Source: Nitrospirillum amazonense (GTDB lineage Bacteria > Pseudomonadota > Alphaproteobacteria > Azospirillales > Azospirillaceae). From it: a stretch of 64,000 nt of DNA. Location: positions 1 to 64,000 of the forward strand of contig NZ_VITN01000003.1 of the NCBI RefSeq assembly GCF_007828045.1. The letters are read 5' to 3'. A program made the translations under genes and the position numbers. The number at the start of each line of letters is the position of its first letter. Position 1 is the stretch's first letter. A model generated the notes under the pieces. It ran no database searches. It saw only the letters and a program-made list of their open reading frames with translations, and was not told the origin of the DNA. Positions 53,557-61,061 of the stretch are shown piece by piece.

Positions 53557-55293
53557 TTAGTGGGGGGCGCCCTGGGCGTCCTTCATGGCCTGGTACTTCG
53601 CCAGGTTGGCCATCATGATGTCGGCGATGAACTGCTTGGGCAGCGGCGGCGGGCCGCCGGTGGCGTTGCTGATGACGGCGGCGCCCGTTTGGGCGGCACC
53701 GGCCTGGGATGTCCCCTGTCCCTCCATAGCCCCGGCTGGGGGCACGGCGCTGGCGGACAGGGTGCCGCCGCTGGCGGGCTGCTGCGGCATCGCGGGCTGG
53801 GCGCCGGTGGGCGCCCGGCTGCCGTTGACGCTGGCCGAGGCGGCGGTGGCCTGGGCCAGCAGGGTGGCCGTGTCCTGGCCCATGGCGTTGGTGTAGGCCT
53901 GGATGGCCTGGGGAACAGGGGTGCGTTGCGGCTGCGCGGCGGCGGCCGTGCCGCCATCCATCACCTGGATCATGGCGGGATGGGAGGCGGCGGCCAGGGC
54001 GGCCTGGGACTGTACCGCCTGGGACTGCGCGGCGTTGGCCTGGACCGCCCCCGTCTGCAGCACCGTGGGGCCGGCGGTGGCGGACTTGATGTTCTGGACA
54101 TAGCTGGGGGCCACCAGGGTGCGGCCGGTGGGGGCACCGGCGCCAGCGCCCGCCATGGCGCGGTAGTTGGCCAGGGTCAGGCCGTGGGCCTGCTTCTGCC
54201 CCAGATGGGACCCCGCCTCGGACGCGGCGGCGGCCGGGTTGGCGGCATTGGCCATGGCGGCGGCCTGGGCCGGCATCAGCTGTGGTCCGGCCGCCATGGG
54301 CATGGACTGAGTGCCGACACCGATGTTGGCGGCGGCGTTGGCGGCCTGCGCCATCGCCTGGGTGGCGTTGGTGATCTGGCTGGCCTGCTGCGCCAGGGCC
54401 TGGGACGGGTTGGCGCCAGGCACGGCCCCCGGGAAGGTCATGGCCGCCGCGTTTACGGCCACGGCGGGCACGGCCGCCAGGTTGGGGAAGGCCTGGGCCT
54501 GGGACCTTACCGTGGTGGCCGGCGTGGCCAGGCCGGGCACGGCGCCGGCGGGGACCGAGCTGGTGCGCACCATTTGACCCGGAACAGGCTGACCAGAGAT
54601 CGGCGCCGTCTGCGCCCCGGCCAGGGCCGTACCGTCCGTCTGGGGCGCCAGCACCAGCGAGTCGACCTTGGCCACGGGCGCGCGGCCAGCGGTGGGGGCG
54701 TGGTCCGGCTGCTCCTGCCCGCCCTGGCCACCGCCCCTGCGCCCCTTGCCACCGCCCTGGTCCTCATCGGGGTCCAGCGTGACCGTGCCGGTCCTGTGGT
54801 GCCCCAGGCCCAGCGCGTCCATGACGTGGCCGCCCACGTCCTCGCCCGTTTCCTCCTCAATGATGGCGTCGCCGGTGGCCAGCGCCATGCCGATGGGGCC
54901 GCCATAGAGCAGGCCGCCCAGGATCTTGGCCGGGGCCTTGATGGTGTCGCCCGTGATCTCGCGATAGATCGTGCTGATGACGGGGATGTGCTGCAGGGGG
55001 TTGATGATGTCGACCACGTCCCAGAAGGACATGTGGTTGTCCTTGTGGGCGGCGGCGGTCTGAGCGTCCACCTGGGCCTGGACCGCGGCCGCGGTGCCCA
55101 CCGGGGCGGCACCCACCTGGCCGGGCAACGCGCCGGCCTGTTGCGCCGCGTCCTGCGCCACCTGCTGGCCCAGCTGGTCCTGGAAGTCACCCGTCATCCC
55201 CGCCTGGCCGGCGGTCGCGGCCGTGGCGTTGCCACCCGCCAGCGCGGGATCGGGGTAGGACGGCGACAGGGCAGACTGGACGCTGGGGGTCAT
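53557..55293 (-). CDS. Long Ala/Gln/Pro-rich hypothetical protein
   Basis: A 578-residue protein, not recognised. Residues 1-86 are disordered Ala/Gln/Gly-rich. Residues 87-165 (NHMSFWDVVDIINPLQHIPV to MDALGLGHH) are a compact, amphipathic, apparently conserved block with GGLLYGGPIGMALATGDAI. Residues about 170-545 are a low-complexity Ala/Gln/Thr/Pro region full of AQA, MAQA and AAA. A final short block GPPPLPKQFIADIMMANLAKYQAM closes it. There is no signal peptide and no motif of known enzymes. The shape suggests an exported, structural or scaffold protein. Confidence 0.75.
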   Translation of the reverse strand: MTPSVQSALSPSYPDPALAGGNATAATAGQAGMTGDFQDQLGQQVAQDAAQQAGALPGQVGAAPVGTAAAVQAQVDAQTAAAHKDNHMSFWDVVDIINPLQHIPVISTIYREITGDTIKAPAKILGGLLYGGPIGMALATGDAIIEEETGEDVGGHVMDALGLGHHRTGTVTLDPDEDQGGGKGRRGGGQGGQEQPDHAPTAGRAPVAKVDSLVLAPQTDGTALAGAQTAPISGQPVPGQMVRTSSVPAGAVPGLATPATTVRSQAQAFPNLAAVPAVAVNAAAMTFPGAVPGANPSQALAQQASQITNATQAMAQAANAAANIGVGTQSMPMAAGPQLMPAQAAAMANAANPAAAASEAGSHLGQKQAHGLTLANYRAMAGAGAGAPTGRTLVAPSYVQNIKSATAGPTVLQTGAVQANAAQSQAVQSQAALAAASHPAMIQVMDGGTAAAAQPQRTPVPQAIQAYTNAMGQDTATLLAQATAASASVNGSRAPTGAQPAMPQQPASGGTLSASAVPPAGAMEGQGTSQAGAAQTGAAVISNATGGPPPLPKQFIADIMMANLAKYQAMKDAQGAPH

Positions 55294-55466
55294 GGGGCTT
55301 TCTCCTGCACCCACAACCCAAAGCAAGCGATATGCCAGTATAAATATATATTATTTTCAGTGTATTAGCTTGAGGCACCGGCCATGCGAAACCGCCCATC
55401 GGCAGATTCAACCGGGCAGGGCCAGCGGGACTTGCCGGGCCCCTGCCCCGTCACAGCCCCTGCCCG

Positions 55467-56648
55467 TCACAGCAGGTGGCCAGCCTTTTCCGCCTTGGTG
55501 CGCAGGTAGGCGATGTTGTGGCCGTTGGCGGGGAAGATGTGGGGGACGCGGTCCACCACCTTCACGCCCCAGCGGGCCAGCTGGGACAGCTTGTCCGGGT
55601 TGTTGGTCATCAGGCGCACGGCGTGGAAACCCAGGGCCTTCAGCATGGTGGCGGCCGGCAGGTAGGTGCGCTCGTCCGCCTCGAAGCCCACCATCAGGTT
55701 GGCGTCCACCGTGTCGACGCCGGCATCCTGCAGGCGATAGGCGCGCAGCTTGTTCATCAGGCCGATGTTGCGGCCCTCCTGCGCCAGGTACAGCACCACG
55801 CCGCTGCCCTGGGCCGCGATCTCGCGGATGGCGCCGCGCAGCTGGGCGCCGCAGTCGCAACGCAGGGAGCCCAGCAGGTCGCCGGTGAAGCATTCGGAAT
55901 GCAGGCGGGCCAGCACCGGCCGCGTCGGGTCGGGGTTGCCGATCAGGATGGCCAGATGCTCCACCCCGCCGTCCGGCGCGCGGAAGGCGATCAGGCGGGT
56001 GTCCTCCGCATCCAGCAAGGGGACCGAAGCCTCCACAACCTGGCGCAGGGTGGACTCGCCGGCGGCCTGGTAGGCCTGGACGTCAGCACCGCGCACCGTC
56101 AGCAGGTCGTTGCGCGCCGCCACCTCGGCGGCGCGGGCGGCCGGGACCTCGGCCACCACGATGGCCGGAAGGAGGCGCGCCAGCTTGACCAGCAGCAGGG
56201 CCTCACCCTCGGCCGAGGGGAAGGGACGGACGGTGGGCGTGATGTCCAGGGTGGCGTGACCCGGGCGGGTTGGGTCGGCCAGCAGGCGCACCAGATCGGG
56301 TGTCAGGCCTTGACCCGACGGCCCGGGGGCCGGGGCGATGACCACCGTGCCCGCCCCCATGGGGTCGGCCTGCGCCGGTTCCACCGCCTGGGCCAGCAGG
56401 CCGGCGGCGATGGCGCGCTTGTCCGTCACCACCAGGGCGGGCTCGCCCCCGCCGCCTTGGGCCGCCGCTTGGCGCACCAGGGCCAGGGCCGGGGCGTCCG
56501 CCATCTCCGCCGCGCGCAGCAGCAGGGCACGGCCGTCACCGCCTTGCAGCATCACCAGGTCGCCGCGGCGCAGCTCGGACACCGCGCGCTGGACGGAGCG
56601 GCTGGCGGTCCGCAGCAGGGGCGAGATCGGTTCGGCGGCGAGCGACAT
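55467..56648 (-). CDS. ribA: GTP cyclohydrolase II with a non-standard N-terminal domain
   Basis: A 393-residue protein. The C-terminal half is RibA: HSECFTGDLLGSLRCDCGAQL gives the zinc Cys (253, 264, 266), YLAQEGRNIGLMNKLRAYRL the active site, and RLMTNNPDKL the family end. It opens riboflavin synthesis. The N-terminal 170-200 residues have only faint DHBP-synthase-like order (RAVSELRRGDLVM, LVVTDKRA) and lack the EDREDEGD-type active site, so the RibB activity is probably absent. The start at 56648 is the likely one. Confidence 0.9.
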   Translation of the reverse strand: MSLAAEPISPLLRTASRSVQRAVSELRRGDLVMLQGGDGRALLLRAAEMADAPALALVRQAAAQGGGGEPALVVTDKRAIAAGLLAQAVEPAQADPMGAGTVVIAPAPGPSGQGLTPDLVRLLADPTRPGHATLDITPTVRPFPSAEGEALLLVKLARLLPAIVVAEVPAARAAEVAARNDLLTVRGADVQAYQAAGESTLRQVVEASVPLLDAEDTRLIAFRAPDGGVEHLAILIGNPDPTRPVLARLHSECFTGDLLGSLRCDCGAQLRGAIREIAAQGSGVVLYLAQEGRNIGLMNKLRAYRLQDAGVDTVDANLMVGFEADERTYLPAATMLKALGFHAVRLMTNNPDKLSQLARWGVKVVDRVPHIFPANGHNIAYLRTKAEKAGHLL

Positions 56649-57186
56649 GCGGGTATATCCAGGCGACACGGGAAAGGATGACAAGAAAGGGTGAAAAACT
56701 GTGAAAAGGCGCGAAACAGCGGCGCCCCGCGTATGGGCAGCAGATGGTCATTTAGCCCGCCCGGCACAACCATCCACAGCCATTTAACACGGTATCGGTC
56801 CCCAGGGGACGGGCGAAGCGCTAGCGTTGCATGGGTCCCCAGCCCGCCGGTGGGACGGCGCGCGGGAATAAATCCCGCGCCGGCGACGACCACGGCACCA
56901 GCCCCGCGCCGGACGGCCAGCCGATATGACCGATCGCGCCATGGCTTTTCCCGGCGGGAAACACCAGAGTAAGTGGCGCATCCGAGCATTGGGCGGTAGG
57001 CCGGCGGTGTGGCGGACACCACGGCAATCCCCTGATGCAACGGTGTTTCCCAGCCCTTTTCCGTTTGTTTCCGGCCACCGCGCCGGCCCCGTCACGTCAG
57101 GATCCGAACGGGATGTTCCGTGCCTACACCCCGGCCACAGCCCCCTCTTTCGGCCCGCCACCCGGCGGCGGTCGCGGAGGCCGCGC
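56649..57186. other. 538-bp intergenic region, no gene recognised
   Basis: Lies between ribA (minus) and a methyltransferase-like gene (plus). It holds an 8-bp perfect hairpin (GCGCGGGA 56860-56867 / TCCCGCGC 56873-56880, 5-base loop) and a 6-bp dyad GTCCCC-A-GGGGAC (56798-56810). I looked for an FMN riboswitch on the ribA side and found none. Confidence 0.5.
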
Positions 57187-58083
57187 ATGATCCAGCCGCA
57201 GATCATCGACAGTGCCTGGCAGGCCCTGCGCGAGCCGCTGGACGATAAGGCGCGGGCCATTGAGCTGGCCTGGGAATTCGCCCGCATGGTGCCGTCGCGC
57301 CCCCATGTCCTGGATCTGGGCGCCGGCCTGGGCGCCAACGTCCGCCATCTGCTGCCCCGCCTGGGGCGCATGATCCAGGATTGGACCCTGATGGACACCG
57401 ACGCCACGGTCCTGGGCGGCGTGGCGGAGCGCATGCAGCGCTGGGCCCATGAACTGGGCTGGGGCATGGCGCGCAACCCGCCGGAAGCCGCGACACCGGG
57501 CGCGGTGGGCGAGTTGATCCTGTTCGGCGACGACATGCGCAGCCGCCTGACCCTGATCCAGCGGGACATGTCGTCCGATTTGCACGACCTGGGCATCCAG
57601 CGCCATGACGGCGTTACCGGCAATGCCTTCTTCGATCGCGTATCGGCGGAATGGCTGGACCATTTCGTTGTCGAACTGACGGCCAGCGGCCTGCCGCCCG
57701 TACTGGCCACCGGGGTGCAGGATGGCCGGCTGCTCTGGCGGCCGGAGGATCCGGACGACGGGATGGTGGTGGAACTGGCGGCGGCCGCGGCCCGGCGCGA
57801 CTACGGCTTCGGCCCGGCGCTGGGCGACCAGGCATCCTCGGTTCTGGTGGAAAGGCTGGAGGCGGCGGGCTATCGCCTGGACGGCGCCCGGTCGGACTGG
57901 CGGCTATCCGGCCTGCGCGCCCGGCAGGCGCACCTGAACCTGGTGGACATGCTGGCCGCCCAGGCGGAGGCGCGCGACCCTGCCATGGCCGACCGCATCG
58001 GCGCCTGGCGCGAGCGCCGCCGCGCCGCCGTCATGCAGGTGGAACTGATCGTGGGCCACGCCGACATCCTGGCCAGGCGATAG
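57187..58083 (+). CDS. SAM-dependent methyltransferase-like protein
   Basis: A 298-residue protein. VLDLGAGLGANVRHLLPRL (about residues 41-60) is a class I methyltransferase motif I, and DWTLMDTDATVLGG fits motif II. VTGNAFFDRVSAEWLDHFV follows where a substrate-binding/catalytic region is expected. The rest is less typical, and the substrate is unknown. In many alphaproteobacteria a similar gene is grouped with a second ribA-type gene, a pterin synthase and a glycosyltransferase; only ribA is here. Confidence 0.75.
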   Translation: MIQPQIIDSAWQALREPLDDKARAIELAWEFARMVPSRPHVLDLGAGLGANVRHLLPRLGRMIQDWTLMDTDATVLGGVAERMQRWAHELGWGMARNPPEAATPGAVGELILFGDDMRSRLTLIQRDMSSDLHDLGIQRHDGVTGNAFFDRVSAEWLDHFVVELTASGLPPVLATGVQDGRLLWRPEDPDDGMVVELAAAAARRDYGFGPALGDQASSVLVERLEAAGYRLDGARSDWRLSGLRARQAHLNLVDMLAAQAEARDPAMADRIGAWRERRRAAVMQVELIVGHADILARR

Positions 58084-58215
58084 AGGGCCAGGCGATAAAG
58101 GGAAAGCCCAACCCATGGGGCATGCGCCCATGGACCCCGTGCGAACGATCCGCACCCATGGTAAGAAGACGACAAGACTGTCCGCCTCCATCCCCCGTTT
58201 CCCTAGTCCAGGCCT

Positions 58216-58887
58216 ATGACGACCCCAGGCGCCAAGAAGCTGTTGCTGGTTGAGGATGACGAAACCCTGCGCCACCTGTTGGCCGAGCAGCTGACGGCCC
58301 TGGAGGAATTCGACGTGCGACAGGCCGCCGATGGCGCCACGGCCCTGGCCGCCGCGCAGGATGTTTCGTTCGAGGCCATCCTGCTGGCCAGCCGCCTGCC
58401 CGACATGGACGGGGCCGCGGTCTGCGCCGCCCTGCGCCGGGCTGGCGTGGACTGCCCTATCCTGCTGATGGCGGCGGAGGGGGAACCCGATGTCGCGGGC
58501 TGCAGTGACCGGCTGGTGAAGCCGTTTCGCATCGGTACCCTGCTGGCCAAGCTGCGCCAGCACGCCCGGCCCACGGGCGACGACCCCGCCCTGCGCATCG
58601 GCCCCTATGAGTTCCGCGCGGTCGCCCGCACCTTGCGGGAGGACGGCACCGGTGCCGAGACCCGCCTGACCGACAAGGAAGCCCAAATCCTGGCCTATCT
58701 GCACCGCGCCGAGGGCGCGGTCATCAGCAGGGAACAACTGCTGGAACAGGTGTGGAACTATAACGAAGGCGTCACCACCCACACCCTGGAAACCCATATC
58801 TACCGCCTGCGGCAGAAGATGGAGCGGGACCCGGCCAACGCCGTCCTGCTGGTGACGGAACCCGGCGGATATCGGCTGGCCCCATGA
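58216..58887 (+). CDS. OmpR-family response regulator lacking the phosphoacceptor Asp
   Basis: A 223-residue regulator. The receiver half has the acid pocket LLVEDDE (Glu13-Asp15) and Lys102 (LVKPF), but the phosphoacceptor position is Ala58 (ILLASRLPDMDG, normally LLDxxLP) and the switch Thr/Ser strand reads ILLMAAEG. The C-terminal winged helix is intact: TDKEAQILAYLHRAEG, ISREQLLEQVWNYNEG and THTLETHIYRLRQK. It therefore probably works without phosphorylation. It overlaps the downstream DUF882 gene by 4 bp. Confidence 0.9.
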   Translation: MTTPGAKKLLLVEDDETLRHLLAEQLTALEEFDVRQAADGATALAAAQDVSFEAILLASRLPDMDGAAVCAALRRAGVDCPILLMAAEGEPDVAGCSDRLVKPFRIGTLLAKLRQHARPTGDDPALRIGPYEFRAVARTLREDGTGAETRLTDKEAQILAYLHRAEGAVISREQLLEQVWNYNEGVTTHTLETHIYRLRQKMERDPANAVLLVTEPGGYRLAP

Positions 58888-59507
58888 CAAAACCCTCTTT
58901 CCGGTTCGCCCGGGCCCGGTTCGCCCGGGCTGCATCCCTTTCCCTGATGCTGGCCGTGGTCGCGGCGTGCGGCGGCGGCACGCCCAAGCCCTTCCCCGTG
59001 CCCCCGGCGGAGGCCGACCTGCCGCCGGCAAATACCGCCGCCATTCGCCGCGTCGTGCTGGTGCATCCGCCCAGCAAGGAGAAGGTGGACGTCATCTACT
59101 GGCATGATGGCGCCTACGATGCCCACGCCATGGCCGAGGTGGCGCACATCATGCGCGATCGCCATGCCGGCGAGACCCATGACATCGACCCGGCGCTGAT
59201 GGATTTCATCAGCGGCGTCATCCTGCGATCCAGCCTGCCGCCGACCACGCAGGTGGACATCCTGTCGGGCTACCGCTCACCCGAGACCAACGCCGCCCTG
59301 GTCAAGGTCAACCGCAACGCCGCCCGCGAAAGCTTCCACATGCAGGGCCGCGCCGCCGACATCCGTATCCCGGCGCTGAAGGGCGACGCCATCACCGAGA
59401 TCGCCAAGACCATGCAGCGCGGCGGTGCCGCCTTCTACGATGGTAGCGGCCACACCCACGTGGATACAGGCCCGGTGCGCACCTGGGCGACGTATTCCAC
59501 GCGGTGA
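58884..59507 (+). CDS. Peptidase M15/DUF882 family probable lipoprotein
   Basis: A 207-residue protein. The signal sequence (RAASLSLMLAVVAACGGG) ends in a lipobox VAAC with Cys29, so it is likely a lipoprotein. The C-terminal domain has the YcbK/DUF882 and M15 metal sites, SGYRSPETNAAL, SFHMQGRAADIRI and YDGSGHTHVDTG, i.e. His-x(6)-Asp and a later His, suggesting a peptidoglycan-hydrolysing D-alanyl peptidase-like fold. Coupled to the atypical response regulator upstream. Confidence 0.88.
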   Translation: MTKPSFRFARARFARAASLSLMLAVVAACGGGTPKPFPVPPAEADLPPANTAAIRRVVLVHPPSKEKVDVIYWHDGAYDAHAMAEVAHIMRDRHAGETHDIDPALMDFISGVILRSSLPPTTQVDILSGYRSPETNAALVKVNRNAARESFHMQGRAADIRIPALKGDAITEIAKTMQRGGAAFYDGSGHTHVDTGPVRTWATYSTR

Positions 59508-59553
59508 TTCATTTGCTTCAGGCGGGGTCTTGGTTCGCCGGAGTCTTGGTTCG

Positions 59554-59894
59554 CCTCAAGCGCCGGCGGGGCATCCGCCCCTTGGCTATCCTCGCGTTTC
59601 AGTCCGCCTTCGGCTCCCCAAAACGCTCCGGCGGACGCGGTCGCGTCCTGGGAAAACTCACCTCAAGCGCCGGCGGGGCATCCGCCCCTTGGCTATCCTC
59701 GCGTTTCAGTCCGCCTTCGGCTCCCCAAAACGCTCCGGCGGACGCGGTCGCGTCCTAGGAAAACTCACCTCAAGCGCCGGCGGGGCATCCGCCCCTTGGC
59801 TATCCTCGCGTTTCAGTCCGCCTTCGGCTCCCCAAAACGCTCCGGCGGACGCGGTCGCGTCCTGGGAAAACTCACCCCAAGCGCCGGCGGGGCG
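59554..59894 (+). repeat. Tandem array of the interspersed repeat (copies E1-E3, 107-bp period, plus a partial fourth)
   Basis: Units begin at 59554, 59661 and 59768, each 107 bp, and a fourth truncated start is at 59875-59894. Units 1-3 are nearly identical, with one base difference seen in unit 2 (CCTAGG for CCTGGG). Each unit has an inner GGGGC-ATCC-GCCCC hairpin, a long GTCCGCC/GGCGGAC dyad and a perfect GGACGCG-GT-CGCGTCC hairpin. The array begins 46 bp after the DUF882 stop. It is the best-preserved form of the family. Confidence 0.95.
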
Positions 59895-59906
59895 GCCACG
59901 AGATGA

Positions 59907-59936
59907 AAAAGGCCCGGGGGTGAGCCCGGGCCTTTT
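59907..59936. terminator. Strong bidirectional terminator
   Basis: Perfect 12-bp stem AAAAGGCCCGGG (59907-59918) / CCCGGGCCTTTT (59925-59936), 6-base loop. It terminates the beta-barrel gene (minus, T-rich flank TTTTTCATC) and can also stop transcription through the repeat array. Confidence 0.88.
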
Positions 59937-59957
59937 CCTCAAGAAGGCACGCTCTTA

Positions 59958-60602
59958 TCAGAAGCGAATGCCGACGCCGACACGGACCTGGCTTTCGTCC
60001 GGGGTCGTGCGCAGCTGGCCGCCGGCCAGATCCCGCGTGGAATGCGAGTAGTCGGTGTAGTCGTACTCGATGCGGGTGAACAGGTGCTCATCGATGGCGT
60101 AATCGGCGCCGACGCCGTACTTCACGCCGTCATAGTCCTGGGCGTACTGGCGGGAGGCGCCACCGGTCAGGGCGTTGGTCGTGTCGATGGAGGTGTGCTG
60201 ATAACCGACGCGGCCGAACAGCAGCAGGTCGGGCTGAACCACGTAGCCCAGGCGGGCGCTGACGCCGGCGCTATAGTTGGGCTGCACGCGATAGCTGCCC
60301 AGGGCGTCGCCGTAGGTCCGGTCGCCGGTGTAGAAATTGGCTTCGCCTTCGGCGCCGACATAGATGTTGTCATAAACGGTCTGGCCGTAGCCGGCGAAGA
60401 GGCCGCCGTTGAAACCCTGGGTCTCATGGCTGGGCGTGCTCTGCTGCCCGCCGACGGTGGCCCGCTGATGGGCGTTGAACCAGTCATAGCCGGCGTTGGC
60501 ACCAACATAGCCGCCATCGAACGTGCTCTGCGCCAGGGCCGGCGTCGCGGCAACCGCGACCAGAGCCGAAGCAGCCAAGACAATAGTCCGTAAACGCGAC
60601 AT
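59958..60602 (-). CDS. Outer-membrane beta-barrel protein (OmpW/opacity-type)
   Basis: A 214-residue porin-like protein. A Sec signal peptide covers residues 1-24 (VLAASALVAVAATPALA). The barrel is made of alternating strands such as YVGANAGYDWFNA, IYVGAEGEANFYTG, VSARLGYVVQPDLLLFGRVGYQ and LFTRIEYDYTDYSHS, ending VRVGVGIRF with the C-terminal Phe needed for BAM recognition. The length fits an 8-strand barrel. Ligand unknown. An AGGAGA ribosome-binding site precedes it. Confidence 0.9.
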   Translation of the reverse strand: MSRLRTIVLAASALVAVAATPALAQSTFDGGYVGANAGYDWFNAHQRATVGGQQSTPSHETQGFNGGLFAGYGQTVYDNIYVGAEGEANFYTGDRTYGDALGSYRVQPNYSAGVSARLGYVVQPDLLLFGRVGYQHTSIDTTNALTGGASRQYAQDYDGVKYGVGADYAIDEHLFTRIEYDYTDYSHSTRDLAGGQLRTTPDESQVRVGVGIRF

Positions 60603-60910
60603 GGTAACTCTCCTTTAAGGTCCCTAATTCGCCACAATTTCATTGCTGCAAGCAATAAATCTTGGGCGTATTCCGGCGATGTTTCGTCACCACCTTCAAG
60701 TCCATCGCGCTACTATTGCGGGTAACTACTGATGGATGACCGATTCATTACGCCCTCGGGACGGTCATGACCTGTGAGGATCATCACACTTTCCATGCCA
60801 TCAACGCACGGCTGGAAATCAATACTAGGCCCTTATTTCATGGCTAAACCGAATTAGTGCCCAGACTTCGCCACAAATGAATCGTTCTCGTCACGCGGCG
60901 GACATAGAAA

Positions 60911-60938
60911 AAGCCGCCCAAGCTACCCTGGGCGGCTT
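60911..60938 (-). terminator. Terminator downstream of pnp
   Basis: Perfect 10-bp stem AAGCCGCCCA (60911-60920) / TGGGCGGCTT (60929-60938) with an 8-base loop; on the minus strand it is followed by TTTCTATGTC. It is about 120 bp after the pnp stop. Confidence 0.75.
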
Positions 60939-61012
60939 AATCCTTAACCAAAGGCATCGGCTGCGGCCGGATGCCTCGGGCTTTTTATAGCCCATCCTCA
61001 AACGGCGGGCTA

Positions 61013-61039
61013 CCAGCGGCAAGGTGCCCCTGCCGCTGG
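61013..61039. repeat. Hairpin just past the pnp stop codon
   Basis: CCAGCGGCA (61013-61021) / TGCCGCTGG (61031-61039) is a perfect 9-bp stem with a 9-base loop. There is no T-run, so it is more likely a 3'-end stabiliser than a terminator. Confidence 0.55.
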
Positions 61040-61061
61040 GGCAAAAGGTCCGGCCCGGGGC

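Larger units (their letters stand above)
59508..59957. other. 450-bp intergenic region made mostly of tandem repeats and a terminator
   Basis: Contains a 46-bp leader, a 107-bp repeat array (59554-59894) and a bidirectional terminator (59907-59936). The frames across it are repeat translations, not genes. Confidence 0.75.
60603..61061. other. 459-bp intergenic region upstream of the barrel gene and downstream of pnp
   Basis: Holds the barrel promoter (A+T-rich, with ATTGCTGCAAGCAAT, a short inverted repeat, near 60642-60657), the pnp terminator (60911-60938) and a 9-bp hairpin next to the pnp stop (61013-61039). No gene seen. Confidence 0.55.

Noticed and set aside
56649-56925. FMN riboswitch upstream of ribA
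   Set aside because: The RFN box motifs were not found on the minus strand.
59554-59894. CRISPR array
   Set aside because: The units are directly abutting with only about 9 invariant bases between elements and no variable spacers; no cas genes are present.
59504-60051. Proteins across the 107-bp repeats
   Set aside because: All are translations of the repeat array (repeated APAG..., WLSS... segments); no start signals and the next terminator cuts them.
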